Source: Azadirachta indica (taxonomy: Eukaryota > Streptophyta > Magnoliopsida > Sapindales > Meliaceae). Taken from it: a stretch of DNA of 64,000 nucleotides. Location: contig CM040447.1 of NCBI GenBank assembly GCA_022749755.1, positions 7,648,545-7,712,544 on the forward strand, in the 5' to 3' direction. The notes beneath the pieces were generated by a model that saw only the letters and a program-made list of their open reading frames with translations, did no database searches and was not told the DNA's origin. The translations under genes and the position numbers were made by a program. This document shows, one piece after another, positions 1 to 12,079 of the stretch (the stretch's first letter is position 1; each line of letters opens with the position of its first letter).

Positions 1-2096
1 GCAGCAGTTGGCAGCTGAGCTTCTGTCTCATCTTCTGTTGGAAGAACATCTTCAGAAGGATCCAGTGACACAGCAAGTAATTGGTCCTCTCATCCGGGTT
101 CTTGGTTCTGGCATACACATACTACAGCAGAGAGCTGTGAAGGCTCTTGTAAGCATTGCCCTAACATGGCCTAACGAAATTGCCAGAGAGGGTGGTGTCA
201 ACGAACTGTCCAAAATAATACTGCAAGCTGATCCATCACTTCCTCATGCCTTGTGGGAATCTGCAGCTTCTGTTTTAGCCAGTATTCTGCAATTTAGTTC
301 TGAATTCTATTTGGAAGTGCCTGTTGCTGTGTTGGTAAGGCTACTCCGTTCTGGTTCAGAAAGCACAGTAATTGGTTCATTAAATGCGCTGCTAGTATTA
401 GAAAGTGATGATGGAACCAGTGCTGAAGCAATGGCTGAAAGTGGTGCCATAGAAGCTCTGCTAGAACTTCTTAGAGCTCATCAATGCGAGGAAACAGCTG
501 CAAGACTGCTAGAGGTGTTACTCAATAATGTGAAGATCAGAGAATCAAAAGCCACAAAATCAGCAATCTCGCCACTATCACAATACCTCTTGGATCCACA
601 AACTCAAGCTCAACAAGCACGATTGTTGGCAACCTTGGCTCTTGGCGATCTATTTCAGAATGAGGGCCTTGCTCGAAGTGCTGATGCAGTTTCAGCTTGT
701 CGTGCATTAGTGAATGTTCTTGAAGAGCAACCTACAGAAGAAATGAAAGTGGTAGCTATATGCGCTCTACAAAACCTTGTAATGTACAGCAGATCAAATA
801 AGAGGGCAGTTGCAGAGGCTGGTGGTGTTCAGGTTGTCTTGGATTTGATTGGTTCAAGTGATCCTGATACATCCATCCAGGCTGCAATGTTCGTCAAGCT
901 TCTCTTTTCTAATCATACCATTCAGGAGTATGCTTCTAGCGAAACAGTTAGAGCCATTACTGGTAAGATCTGACTCCATTTTTGAATCTGTAGTTCATAT
1001 ATACTTTCATCTAGATTGTACGCGTGTTATTTTGTTGTGATCTGCTGTTATTTTCATTGAGAATGTGCTATTTCAGCATTGTTCATTTTTTGAGGCCATA
1101 GATTAGTTTGTATGAGAAGTTGTTAACAGCTCATCGTTATTGTCGAATGCAGCTGCTATTGAGAAGGAATTATGGGCCACTGGAACTGTGAACGAGGAGT
1201 ACCTAAAAGCTCTAAACTCGCTGTTCAGCAACTTTCCACGTTTGAGAGCCACAGAACCGGCGACACTTAGCATACCCCACTTGGTTACAGCTCTCAAGAC
1301 AGGTTCCGAGGCAGCTCAAGAAGCTGCCTTGGATGCACTTTTTCTCCTTAGACAAGCTTGGTCTGCATGCCCAGCTGAAGTTTCAAAAGCTCAGTCAGTC
1401 GCTGCTGCGGATGCAATCCCCTTGCTGCAGTACTTAATCCAGTCTGGTCCACCCAGATTCCAGGAGAAGGCTGAGTTTCTGCTGCAGTGTTTGCCTGGCA
1501 CATTAGTAGTTGTAATCAAGCGTGGCAACAACATGAAGCAGTCGGTAGGAAATCCGAGTGTCTACTGCAAGCTTACACTCGGTAACTCTCCGCCTAGGCA
1601 AACCAAGGTAAGATGCTTCCATTTCTGAAGCTAATACAAAATTTTATATCATAATGTATGTGTTGAGTGCTCAAACTTATGTTGCATATGTATATCAGAT
1701 GTTATACTTGTCTTTCTTGTTTTTAGATCCTTACGATAGTTGTTCCGTAAACTTTTCAGGTTGTGTCAACTGGTCCTAATCCGGAGTGGGACGAGAGCTT
1801 TGCATGGACATTTGAGAGTCCTCCAAAAGGCCAAAAGCTTCACATCTCTTGCAAGAACAAGAGCAAAATGGGCAAGGTAGAAAGCAACACGATTTCAACA
1901 TTCTTTACTTTTACTCCCATCTTGTTACTAAACCCAACTTTTCATTTCCCTACAGAGTTCCTTCGGAAAAGTAACGATCCAAATCGACCGCGTGGTAATG
2001 CTGGGAGCAGTCGCCGGAGAATACACGTTGTTGCCGGAAAGCAAAAGTGGACCCTCTCGGAATTTGGAAATTGAATTCCAGTGGTCTAACAAGTAA
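1..2096 (+). CDS. CSI1: CELLULOSE SYNTHASE INTERACTIVE 1 (CSI1/POM2)-type protein, C-terminal part only
   Basis: Seen: four exons, 1-962, 1153-1607, 1760-1876 and 1956-2096 (TAA 2094-2096), all with GT-AG junctions and one open frame; the 5' part lies outside the window. The first exon codes for leucine/alanine-rich armadillo-type helical repeats; exon 2 ends the repeats ([20 protein letters not shown]) and begins a C2 domain ([12 protein letters not shown]), which runs through [18 protein letters not shown] and ends in [10 protein letters not shown]. Known: CSI proteins join cellulose synthase complexes to cortical microtubules at the plasma membrane, and the armadillo-plus-C-terminal-C2 order is diagnostic; the last ~200 residues match what I know of Arabidopsis CSI1 nearly throughout. 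Inferred: an intact, functional gene, CSI1 rather than CSI2/CSI3, although the paralogue cannot be settled from this end alone. Confidence 0.93.
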
Positions 2097-3006
2097 CAGC
2101 AACATTGGCTTCAAATTGAAATTCTAGGTACAAAACATGTTCAAGTAGAGAATTTTTTGGTTCTTTTCAAATCTGGGTTTCGGTTATTTATCAGTGTATA
2201 TAGTCTTGCCAAGAGATTTTTAATTTTTTTAGTACCTCTTGTTTACATTACAGTCTTCAAAGTAATCAAAATTGTATTGTATTCTTTTGTAACCTGAGTT
2301 TTTATTCATACATTTGTTAAAAACAGAAGACATTGAGTTTTCTTTGTAATATTTTGTATTGGAATCTTGTGTGCTGGTAAATGTGAAAGGGAAAATAAGG
2401 ATTTCTGTTATCTTCTATAAATTGATTGTGCTGCAAGTACATAGCATTGTTGTGATCTTTCTTTTTAAGGCTAAAAGTTTTCTTTTCTTTTGAGAATAAG
2501 TTTTATTATGTGGTTTAGTTTTGTTAGATAAGAGCTTATGGAGAATTAGAAAATCATTACAATTAAAGAAATTTAAATTAAATTTTATTTTGTGGAGGAG
2601 GTTTTTTAATTTATTTTTTTAATATAATTTGGTAAACGAAAGTGTTGTGCAATCCTCAATTCGTTGGTTATAATTTTTAAAGTTTTTATTAAATTTTTTG
2701 AATTTTTTGCTACATTTTTAAAACTTTTAATTGAAACCATATTTTTGAAAATGTTATAAAAAACTTGGAACGTGTGTCAAGTATTGTTTTTAGTAATTTT
2801 TCTTTTTCAAAAATTAAAACATAAATTAAAAAATAGAATAAAAATTTTTTTAACGAGGAAATAAAATCTTTAGAAATAGAACGGTCCATGTGTGGTGGAC
2901 CAGTCAGTGGGCTGGCTGTCTCTCTGGGCACTAACGGCGGGTTCATGTTTTGATGTTTGGTCACATCAGACATTACGTAGGCCGTGGCCCACTTTTCACT
3001 TTTTCA
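2097..3006. other. CSI1-type 3' UTR and AT-rich spacer
   Basis: The first ~300 bases after the stop are T-rich and resemble a 3' UTR. The rest is low-complexity AT DNA, with a short GC-richer patch at about 2880-2990. I see no gene or RNA here. Confidence 0.6.
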
Positions 3007-4135
3007 TTAAAATAAAGGGGATTTAACACATACCTCCCTTGAGGTTTCAACTTTTAACACTTAGGGAGATAGTTTAAGAATTCAAACACTTACCTCCCTT
3101 AAAAGCATCTACTTTCATCTATTATTAATGAAAATACATATTTACCCTTTGTTTTTCCAATTTAAAATAAAGACAAAAAAATCAATATTAAAAAGATATT
3201 AATATTTTATAATAGCATGAACCACCTCATTAAAATTTGTAATAAAATATGTGACTTTTTTAAAAAAATTAAAAAAGTAATATAATTTTATATTTAATTA
3301 AATTTATTCAAACCTAACCCTAATATTTTAAAATTAATTGTCCCTTTCTCTCTTTTTTGCAAAGTTGGCCGCTACAGCCCCTTTTTGTCTTCTCATTTAC
3401 AAATTTACAAATTGATAACAATAAATTTGTAGAAAAAGGCAAGCAATGATAGATTAAAAAACAAAATGGTAACAATGGATTTGCCCTCTCTTTTGCAAAG
3501 TTTTACTAATCTGACTTCTTTTCTGTCTTTTTTTTGCTGGAAATGTTGTTGACCCAAAGAAGCTCTTGTTGCAGATGAAATAAGTAAACTTTTTATTGAA
3601 TTTTTTATGGGATTTTCAATGAATTACAAAATCCAGTAAGGATTTTGTAGTTCTCGATTTGGTTGCTCCATTTGAAACCCAAAACCATTTTTGTTGCAAA
3701 TAACATAAGCGAGCTTTTGTTGGATTTTTTAGGGAATTTTTGGTGAATTACAAAAATCAATAAGGATTTTGTAGTTCTCCATTTGGTTGCTTAGTTTAAG
3801 GTTCTTATTTTTTATTAGTTTTATTTTATTGTGTTTATTTGATTTGAATTCGTATATTATTTTAACTGTACTGAACTTTGTCTCTTGATGTTTGTGTCTT
3901 TGATCATAGCCGTCCACTTGTTTGCTTGTTTTGATCTAGGATATTTAATAAATGTAATGAAATCAATTTCTTTAATACATTAATATGTTATTACATTATT
4001 ACCCTTAAATCAAATGACAATGTGACGGACTTGGATGGCTTTAGAAGAGGGATGTGTTTCTTTTTCCAAACATTTTTTTAGGTGTTAAAAGGGTAAATTT
4101 TAGGAGAGGTATGTGTTAATTTTCCTTAAAATAAA
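3007..4135. mobile_element. Non-autonomous Mutator-like TIR element with 10-bp target duplication
   Basis: Seen: the sequence TTAAAATAAA occurs at 3007-3016 and again at 4126-4135, flanking an element of 3017-4125 (1109 bp). The ends are inverted copies: left starts GGGGATTTAACACATACCTC, right (reverse complement) GGAAAATTAACACATACCTC. A second copy of the motif (CACTTACCTCCCTT) lies about 60 bp inside the left end. No transposase reading frame is present. Known: 9-11 bp target duplications are typical of Mutator-like elements (MULEs). Inferred: a non-autonomous MULE, related to the element at 32370-33352. Confidence 0.75.
3568..3800. repeat. Two-copy direct repeat inside the MULE, period about 125 bp
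   Basis: The stretch beginning GTTGCAGATGAAATAAG at 3568 recurs, diverged, from 3693 (GTTGCAAATAACATAAG); both copies continue into AAGGATTTTGTAGTTCTC and GATTTGGTTGC/CATTTGGTTGC. Internal to the transposon; it encodes nothing. Confidence 0.6.
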
Positions 4136-6590
4136 TAATAATAAAAAAAAACACATCAAAAATTTATCCTTGAGTACCTTGAGAACCAAATGAATTTTTA
4201 TTTTAATATTATAACTATAAAATCTATTGATATTTCATCATGTATCTATTGGGAGTTTAGGTATAATAGTTACAGTACAGCTTAAACATCTTCGCACAAT
4301 TCATACAATATCTACCCTCAAATTAAAAGGATATATACCCACATAAAGAGTCGGAATTGGCCTATAAATTAAGAAGGGGAGCTCTGCATTTCTTAGGACT
4401 CGAAATAAATGAATATGAGTATGGTACAATATATATTTTAGTTTTGATAATTGTAAAATTATTTATCTAAATTCCTTTGTATCAAATAGATCATCGAAAA
4501 ATAAGTATTGATTTTTTTTATTTTTTATTTATCAAAATTAATTATATTATTACGTAAATTAAGAAATTTAAAATTCAAAAATATCGGCAATAATCTATCC
4601 TAAACTAGTCACTAATATTATATAGAGTTAAATTGTTAATTTTCAAATGTCTTGAGTTAAAATATACATTTAGTAATATTTTTGAGCCCATCAATCATTT
4701 TTACGAGTCCAAATATTTGAAGAAGTAGTTTATAATAAATCCAACTTAGCAATTATGTATTTAATTTAGTAAAGTTAATATATTTGAATTATGTTATAAT
4801 AGACCCAACTTAGTACGGTATAAGCAGATTTATGATTATAAAATATGAGTAGTGTGTATATATAATTTGTAATTGATATCATCAGTGTTAAATTTATGTG
4901 GTAGATCACAAAATATATATTGTGGTTTGTTAATTTAACTAATAAAATAAAAAAAAAGATTTAAGTTCAACTTTGTAATTGATATCGTTAATGCTAAATT
5001 TATGTGGTAGATTATAAAATATACATTGTGGCTTGTTAATTTAACTAATAAAATAAAAATATAAAAGATTTAATTTCTATTTTGTTTATAGTTTATTATA
5101 AAAAAATTTAATTTATATTAAAAATTATGTTAAAAAGTGATAATAAAAACAAGAGTTAGAGTGAAAGTTAAGGGAAGGTTGTTGAAACTTGTTAATCATA
5201 GTTAGAGATAATAAAACTGTTCTTATTCGTTAAGTCTAAGTTAAGAACATATTTATGTACTTTGACTACTTGTCCATAACGTCTTCTACAAAAGCATTAT
5301 TTTTTTTTTTTGGAGGTTATTGATTAAAAAATTATTACCATAAATATAATTTAAAATTATTAAAAATTTAATGTAAAATTTAAGTTGTAAATCATATATA
5401 TAATATAGATATGAACTTCGTAATATACATAAATTCAAACTAATTAATCAATTAAAAGTATTTTAATTATTCAAAAACATTTTTTCATTATATAAAATTT
5501 AGTAAAGATTATTGTTACTCATTAATTCTTTTGTACTTTAAATTGGTTGAGCGGTGAAACTCGGATCATATTTGATTTAAAGAATGGAAAGAGTACACGA
5601 AAAAAATAAGAAACGAAAACAATGAATAATTTTTGCCTGATTAAAATAAAAAATTATGGAGAGTAAAGAATTTATTATATATTCATTTACAAAAATATCT
5701 TCTATAAAATATAATAATATTCTTTATACTTCAAAAATTCTTAAAATTAGAATATTAAAGTATCAAAATATTTAATAATTTATTATCATAAATTAGAAAT
5801 TAAAAATAGTAAAATTATTCGCAAACACTACAATAATAATAAAACTTAATTTTAATCATAAAATTAGTTTTAGTTTAGCGATGATTAATTTTCATATTAT
5901 GAGTTAAAATGATAATTATCAAATAAAAATAATTTGTATATACAATAAATATGAAGTATAATATAAATTATACATTAATAAATTAATATTAATAATAAAA
6001 AAATTGAAAACATATTTTAGGGTAAAAAACTTTTTAGTCGCAAAGTTTAGTCTAATATCTTTATTAGTTATATTGGTTTAAAAAATATCTCTAAAAGTCT
6101 CATTTATTAAAAAATATTAATATTACCCTTATATAATAATAATTATTTAAAAATAATTAATAAATCTCTAAAATTTAATAAAATAAAATATATTAATATA
6201 AAGTATAATAAAAAATAAAAAATAATATTATTATTTTAATGATATATTAATAAAATAATTGTATTTTAAATTTTTGTAAGAATACACTTTCATAATTAGT
6301 GGAAATTAATTGAAATTAAAGCATAATATATATTAATTTATTAATAAAATACATATTTATAAACTTATTTTATAATTTATTTATAATAAATATTTATGAG
6401 TATATTGTAATCTAAGTATAATATAGTTATATATAAGTAAAATATAAATAGAATAATAAAAATAAGATATCAATAAAAAAAATGAATAAAGTCTAATATA
6501 TTAATAGATATTTATATTATTCATGTACTATTTTACATTTATCCTATATTTTATATAAGAAATAATATAAGGGTATATTAGTCATTTTAA
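4136..6590. other. AT-rich intergenic DNA
   Basis: About 2.4 kb of very AT-rich sequence with no long open frame and no recognisable gene, apart from the tandem repeat described separately. Probably decayed transposon and satellite-like sequence. Confidence 0.6.
4866..5078. repeat. Tandem duplication, period 106 bp, two copies
   Basis: The unit beginning TTTGTAATTGATATC at 4866 is repeated from 4972. Both copies contain AAATTTATGTGGTAGAT and TTAATTTAACTAATAAAATA, with scattered substitutions between them. Non-coding. Confidence 0.8.
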
Positions 6591-6637
6591 AAAAAGCCCC
6601 CTTCCGTAGAGTAGGAAAAAGTAGACCGCAGGGAGCC

Positions 6638-6720
6638 CACGTGTCAGACAATTGGTCCCCGTCTCTGAAAGCATCACTTTTTTCTTGGATACGTAAAGCC
6701 ACGCGGACCACCTACGTGGC
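6638..6720 (+). promoter_or_regulatory. Two ACGT-core (G-box/ABRE-like) elements in the aspartyl protease promoter
   Basis: CACGTGTC at 6638-6645 and TACGTGGC at 6713-6720 lie in a GC-richer island (about 6595-6735) surrounded by AT-rich DNA, about 470-550 bp upstream of the proposed protease start. Such elements are known binding sites for plant bZIP (ABF/AREB) and bHLH factors; paired ACGT cores are a common ABA-response arrangement. Regulation of the protease by ABA or light is inference only. Confidence 0.45.
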
Positions 6721-7186
6721 AGAATTTCAACGATCCTAATAATTAAACCGAACAAAAAGTAAAGTAAAATAAAAGGGGTAATAATGTTCATATCCTAGAG
6801 TTTAAAATATTTAAATATAAGGATATAATTGATACTTTTGTGATAAATAGGTCCTCTAATGGGTAATTGAAACCATAAAATTACCACAATAGAATTTGAT
6901 TTTCACCATCAGTTAGACTATAAAAGTAAACAGTAAAGGTCACTTCGGTCATTTCAAAGAGATTTGTTGGACCTATACCTTTAGCCATTTCAATAGAATT
7001 TTTTGTTGGGGGACCTATTTCTTTTAAATGAGAAACATGATGTGTTACTTGAGAATAAATAAACATTTAAGCATCCAGATGTTATTACCCGAACATGAGA
7101 TCGTTTCATCACTTTCTCCATTCTTCTCTTCCTCTACTAACGCTCTCAAGTCTCATTCATTCAGCTGCTGTGAAGCAACTAAAACG

Positions 7187-10100
7187 ATGACACGTATTGC
7201 GTTTCATCACCGAATAGCGTTACAAATGGCTCTCCGATATCCGGTGACTTACTTGATAGTGTTATGTTTCGTGGCGGAGTGTAGTGTAGCAGAAACGGCG
7301 ACGTTCTCGTCGAAGCTGATTCACAGGTTCTCGGAGGAAGCGAAGGCGGTCGTAGTTTCTAAAACCGGAAATGCGACGCTGTGGCCGACGAAGAACAGCT
7401 GCGAGTACTACCAGGCTCTGCTCAGTAGTGATTTCCAGAAGCAGAAGATGAAGATTGGACCGCAGTTTCAGATGCTTTTTCCTTCTCAAGGAAGTAAAAC
7501 GATGTCGCTTGGAAATGAATTTGGCTGGTATACGAAAGTTTACTTTTTTCTTGTTCATCTAAAAAAAAATATATTTTTTTTAATTTCAAAACATATCAAA
7601 ATTCAGGAGGATTTTAACGAATTTCTGATACTAAGGAAAGTTATACCTTGTTTGGAGTGTTTCGTACACAATCACAAGCGCTTTTGAAATGTATAAACTG
7701 CTTTTATGATCGAAGTGGTTTTCGTGTACACACTTTCATGGATGCTTGTTTGAAAGCTATGCCTTTTAGTGCAAAAAATACTTTGAAAGTACTGTTGTTC
7801 CTATTTTCCGAAGCACTTTTGTAGACAGAGACTTTTTTTGAAAGTGCTTCTTTAAAAACACTCAGACGGAAATAAACGGATGAAAAATGCAGACTTTTCA
7901 TTGATGACCCCCTTAAAAACATATTTTTTTCTAATACGAAAATCACTTGGAAGCGTTTTCTAGAAAAGCACTTAGTGCGTAACGCTATTTATAAGTAACT
8001 TTCAACAATATTGTTTGAAAGTGCTTTCTGTAAGAGCACTGACATGCACCGTTATGGATGAACAATGCAAACTTCTTGCTGAATTCTATTAAGCCAGACT
8101 AAGGTCAACGTGCAGGGAGCAAATTTAATCTTTTGTTAAAATAAACATTTATGTCTGTCTTTGATAAATTACTACTGATTTTTGCTTAATTTTACCAATT
8201 TTTAGGTTGCATTACGCGTGGATTGATATAGGGACACCAAATGTTTCTTTTCTTGTTGCTTTGGATGCCGGCAGTGATCTATTTTGGGTTCCATGTGATT
8301 GCGTACAATGCGCTCCTCTTTCTGCAAGTTACTACAATAGTCTGGTAGGCCATGCTTCTTTGCTTGCGAGTTTTGAATAATTAATTGCTTCTTTAATGAT
8401 TCTTTTGTCAATTTGAGGACGCCAATGTATAAATAGATAATTCACTTTAACTTGATTCGTATCTAATTCATTGTAGTTCAGGAATGTAGCAGATAGTTTT
8501 AACTTCATAGGCTGTGAGGCTCAAAGTTTGAATTTCTTAAACTTTTGGGTTCTTTTGAGATTGTGTATATTTATTATTAAGGTTATGTGAAGAAAAGGTT
8601 ATAGGTGATATAAAAATGGAGATTCTTGAGCCATATGAAGTGACAAAATTGTATCGTGGATCAATATAAATTTCATAAAATTTTGTTGTCGCTAGCCGTA
8701 CTGAAGCTGCTGATTTAGTTTGAATCACCATTTTGACATCAGGATTTTGGAGTTCATGTGGATTTTTCCTGCATTCAGTCTCATTAGCTTTGGAATTTAT
8801 AGTTTCTATGTTTATCTCTTAAATTTACTTACGTCTTAAATACCCGTCCGTATTATGTTCTTGGTTAGCTAATGTGGAGTAAATGCTATTTAACTTGTAA
8901 AATCTCTTCTGGTGGTACAAGAGGTTTGTGGTTCAAACACTGCTTATATGGGGTTGGGGAGTGGTTTGAGTTATTTTCTTGTAATATTTTCAAAATGGAA
9001 ATAGAAGAGAATCCAGTATCAGATTGTGGAAATTTGCTTATGATTATAGACGGAAGCAATAGTCCGTTTTATCTTATCATATTTTGTCAACATTGTGAAA
9101 CATTTATACTGTAAGCCATTTCATACCATAACAACTCCTTGTATGCAAGTTCATGTCATTTGTTTGCCCTGAACTCTCAACAGAGACATGGAGCACGTAA
9201 ATAAAAAGATACAGTCATTGCTCGGACTTGAAGATTTGGATTCTGATAATTGAGAATATAAATAGGCCTGCATATCCAAATCCGTGAAGGTTTCTGTTTC
9301 TGTAATTTTTATTGCAGATTAAAGGTTGAGGGATATTTTGGAGCTAAAATTTTCTTAAGTATACTATATTAGGGATGATACATTGGTTTTTCATTCAAAT
9401 TGTAACAATGGCCATGATTTGTTGATCATTCTCAATACAAGTGAAGCTTCTATGTAATATTGCCAAGCTTCAATAGCATTCACGTGTGAGAACTATTTGT
9501 AGAATAACCAATGTAATTTGTGCCACCTGAGCTTCAAAGTTTCTCCTTGTGCTTTGAGGTGATCCTTAAAGTTCCATTCACACTGTGATTTCTGTTCATA
9601 AAAGTGGCCTTCAAGGCATTTTTTATGCATGCAGTTTCTTGTCTTAGGTTTTTAGTTATTCACTATCTTCCAATTGTAAAGTTTATCTGGGTTGGGTCAA
9701 ACAATGGGTGGAGCTTGTGGACTACTGAGATGCTAATGCTATTTGTAATTTATTTATGATTAAAAATCGCTTGCTGACAAATATCTGAAACTGTTTTGTA
9801 ATTTATCTGTGATTAAGAATCACTTGCTGATAAATATGTCACAGGCAAACAAACTCACTCTTGAGTAAGGTATTGAGGGAAAATGTTGAACTTTTTATGT
9901 GCATTTAGTCATCTGATTCAATGACTGTAGATTGCTAGATACTTCTAATGAACACATAAAAATCAGAGTGGTGAATTGTCTGTTAAGACACAGGTTTAGC
10001 ACTTATTTCCAATGATTGATTGGTAGGTGCTCCCGCCTGTCTGGGGGCATCTATTATGCAGGATAAAGATCTAAATGAGTACAGTCCTTCAGCTTCAAGC

Positions 10101-12079
10101 TCGAGCAAGCATCTGTCCTGCAGTCACCAGCTATGTGACTTTGGGCTGAATTGCAAGAATCCTGAGCAGCCATGCCCTTACACTGTTGAATACTACTCAG
10201 AAAATACATCGAGTTCGGGGTTGCTGATCGAGGACAAATTACATCTTGCATCAGGTGGTGATGATTCCTTGAACAAGTCTGTCCAGGCTTCAGTCATAAT
10301 AGGGTGTGTATTCTCTATTTCCGGATGAAGTCCAATGTTTTGTTGTTCTTTTAACAAGAGCCTCTACTAATTTCTCTTTTCTTGAGAACAGTTGTGGTAT
10401 GAAGCAGAGTGGTGGTTACTTGGATGGGGTTGCTCCTGATGGTCTGATGGGTTTGGGACTTGGAGAAATTTCAGTTCCAAGTCGTCTTGCTAAAGCAGGA
10501 TTAATCCGAAACTCCTTCTCTATGTGCTTTGATGAGGATGATTCTGGGAGAATTCTTTTTGGGGATCAAGGACCAGCCACTCAGCAATCTACCTCATTCC
10601 TGGCCTCATATGGGAAATAGTATAGATTTGCTATGCACTTTGATTAGCTTATTACTTGTGTTTCAACTTATAATTACTACGATTATCTTGCACCTACTAA
10701 AAGTTGAAATTTAATTCAGCAAAACCTATATTGTTGGCGTGGAGAATTGTTGTATCGAGAGTTCTTGTCTTAAGCCAACAGGCTTCAGTGCACTAGTTGA
10801 TAGTGGATCATCATTTACCTTTCTTCCGTGGGAAGTATATGAAAAAGTTGCTGCGGAGGTACCCTTTTTTCTTCTTTTTCCCATAAACTCTTATCTGTTG
10901 TTTCATTCTTAACCTGTTTAATGAAACTATCATCTGTGATAGTTTGACAGACAAGTGAATGCTACAATCTCTAGCTTTGAAGGTTATCCGTGGAAGAATT
11001 GCTACAAGTCCAGGTAAATTGACATGAGCTGAAAAATTCTCAGTTTCTCCCCAGCCAATGCCCACATTCATTTTCTACTTTTAAACCAGTTTGCAGCAGT
11101 TACCCAAGGTTCCAACCATTAAGCTCATGTTTCCACAGAACAGCAGCTTTGTGGTTCATAATCCTGTTTTTGTGATCTATGGCATTCAGGTGGGTAGTCT
11201 TTTACATTTACAGAATTATGTGTCAATTAAATAGATCCTGTGTTATAGTTATTCAATTATATTTCATAAAAGTGATTAGATTTGTGAAGGATCATTGGGA
11301 AAAGCTGAGAAAATAAAAATGGTTTCCATCTTGTGCTGCAGGGAGTTATTGGATTTTGCTTAGCCATACAGCCTGCAGACGGAGATATTGGGACAATTGG
11401 ACGTAAGTATATATTCTGCTGTTCCTTTCCTTATTTGATATTGTAACAACCCTCCTCGCTCTTTGAATGTGTTTGTGGAACTTTTGATGAAAAGAAAATT
11501 CATGCAGAGAACTTTATGACGGGATATCAGATGGTGTTTGATAGGGAAAATTTGAAGTTAGGCTGGTCACGCTCTCATTGTGAGTTCTTTGTTCTTTTTC
11601 ACATTTTACTGCTATTCTGGATGTGGATGAAGCTGACACCAAATGCCACATTCTGACTTTTAGCGGAGAATTAAGTAGCCATTCACCATGCCTATTACCC
11701 ATTCACTTATTTCTTCATTTTTCTGAGACATAAATATTTTTGGTGATTTCAAAGACTTTGAATATAATCCAAACTAAAAACTGCGAATTTTACTGGTGTG
11801 CATTGCTTTTTATCAATGTAATTCTCAATTTCACCTGCATGTTCAGGTCAAGATCTAAATGGTAGTCATCAGTCGCCTCTCACTCCTCCAGGTGGTACAC
11901 CATCTAACCCACTGCCTACAAACGAAGAGCAAAATGCCCCTGGGGGAGGTGCTGTTAGTCCTGCTACAGCAGGACGAGCTCCCTCCAAATCATCAACTGC
12001 CTCAACCTGGCACATCTCGTCAAGGCTTCGTTTAGTAAAGTTACTACTACTTTTGCTACTTCTGCATCTAATTGTTTAA
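7187..12079 (+). CDS. Aspartyl protease family protein (A1 pepsin-like, APF1/At5g10080-like)
   Basis: Seen: ten exons 7187-7527, 8206-8344, 10062-10303, 10392-10619, 10720-10858, 10943-11013, 11090-11189, 11342-11402, 11508-11579 and 11847-12079, giving 541 residues in one frame. In-frame ATGs exist at 7028, 7187 and 7226; 7187 has A at -3, while 7226 would put the hydrophobic signal segment (VTYLIVLCFVAEC) closer to the N terminus. First catalytic motif is LDAGSD (Asp134), second is VDSGSS (Asp344). The body has many cysteines, and the C terminus is Ser/Thr/Pro-rich, ending in a run of leucines (KLLLLLLLLHLIV) that suggests GPI attachment. Known: plant A1-family proteases of this type are secreted or membrane-anchored. 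Odd: Ala replaces the usual Thr in the first DTGS motif. Intron 2 is 1.7 kb. Confidence 0.88.
7837..8095. repeat. Degenerate direct repeat in protease intron 1, period about 177 bp
   Basis: TTTGAAAGTGCTT at 7837 followed by GGATGAAAAATGCAGACTT is repeated from 8014 as TTTGAAAGTGCTT followed by GGATGAACAATGCAAACTT. The intron is unusually rich in AAGTGCTT and its complement, suggesting an old MITE, but I could not fix its ends. Confidence 0.5.

Noticed and set aside
2710..2973. Open frame on the minus strand with a Met start.
   Set aside because: Low-complexity, AT-derived residues (FYFLIYVLIFEKEKLLK), no family resemblance and no splice or promoter support.
6010..6590. Another TIR element ending near AGTCATTTTAAAAAAAG at 6590.
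   Set aside because: Suggestive terminal sequences exist, but I could not match inverted ends or a target duplication.
8872..9114. 80-residue frame in protease intron 2.
   Set aside because: Located in the 1.7-kb intron of the protease, no homology, no splice signals consistent with an exon.
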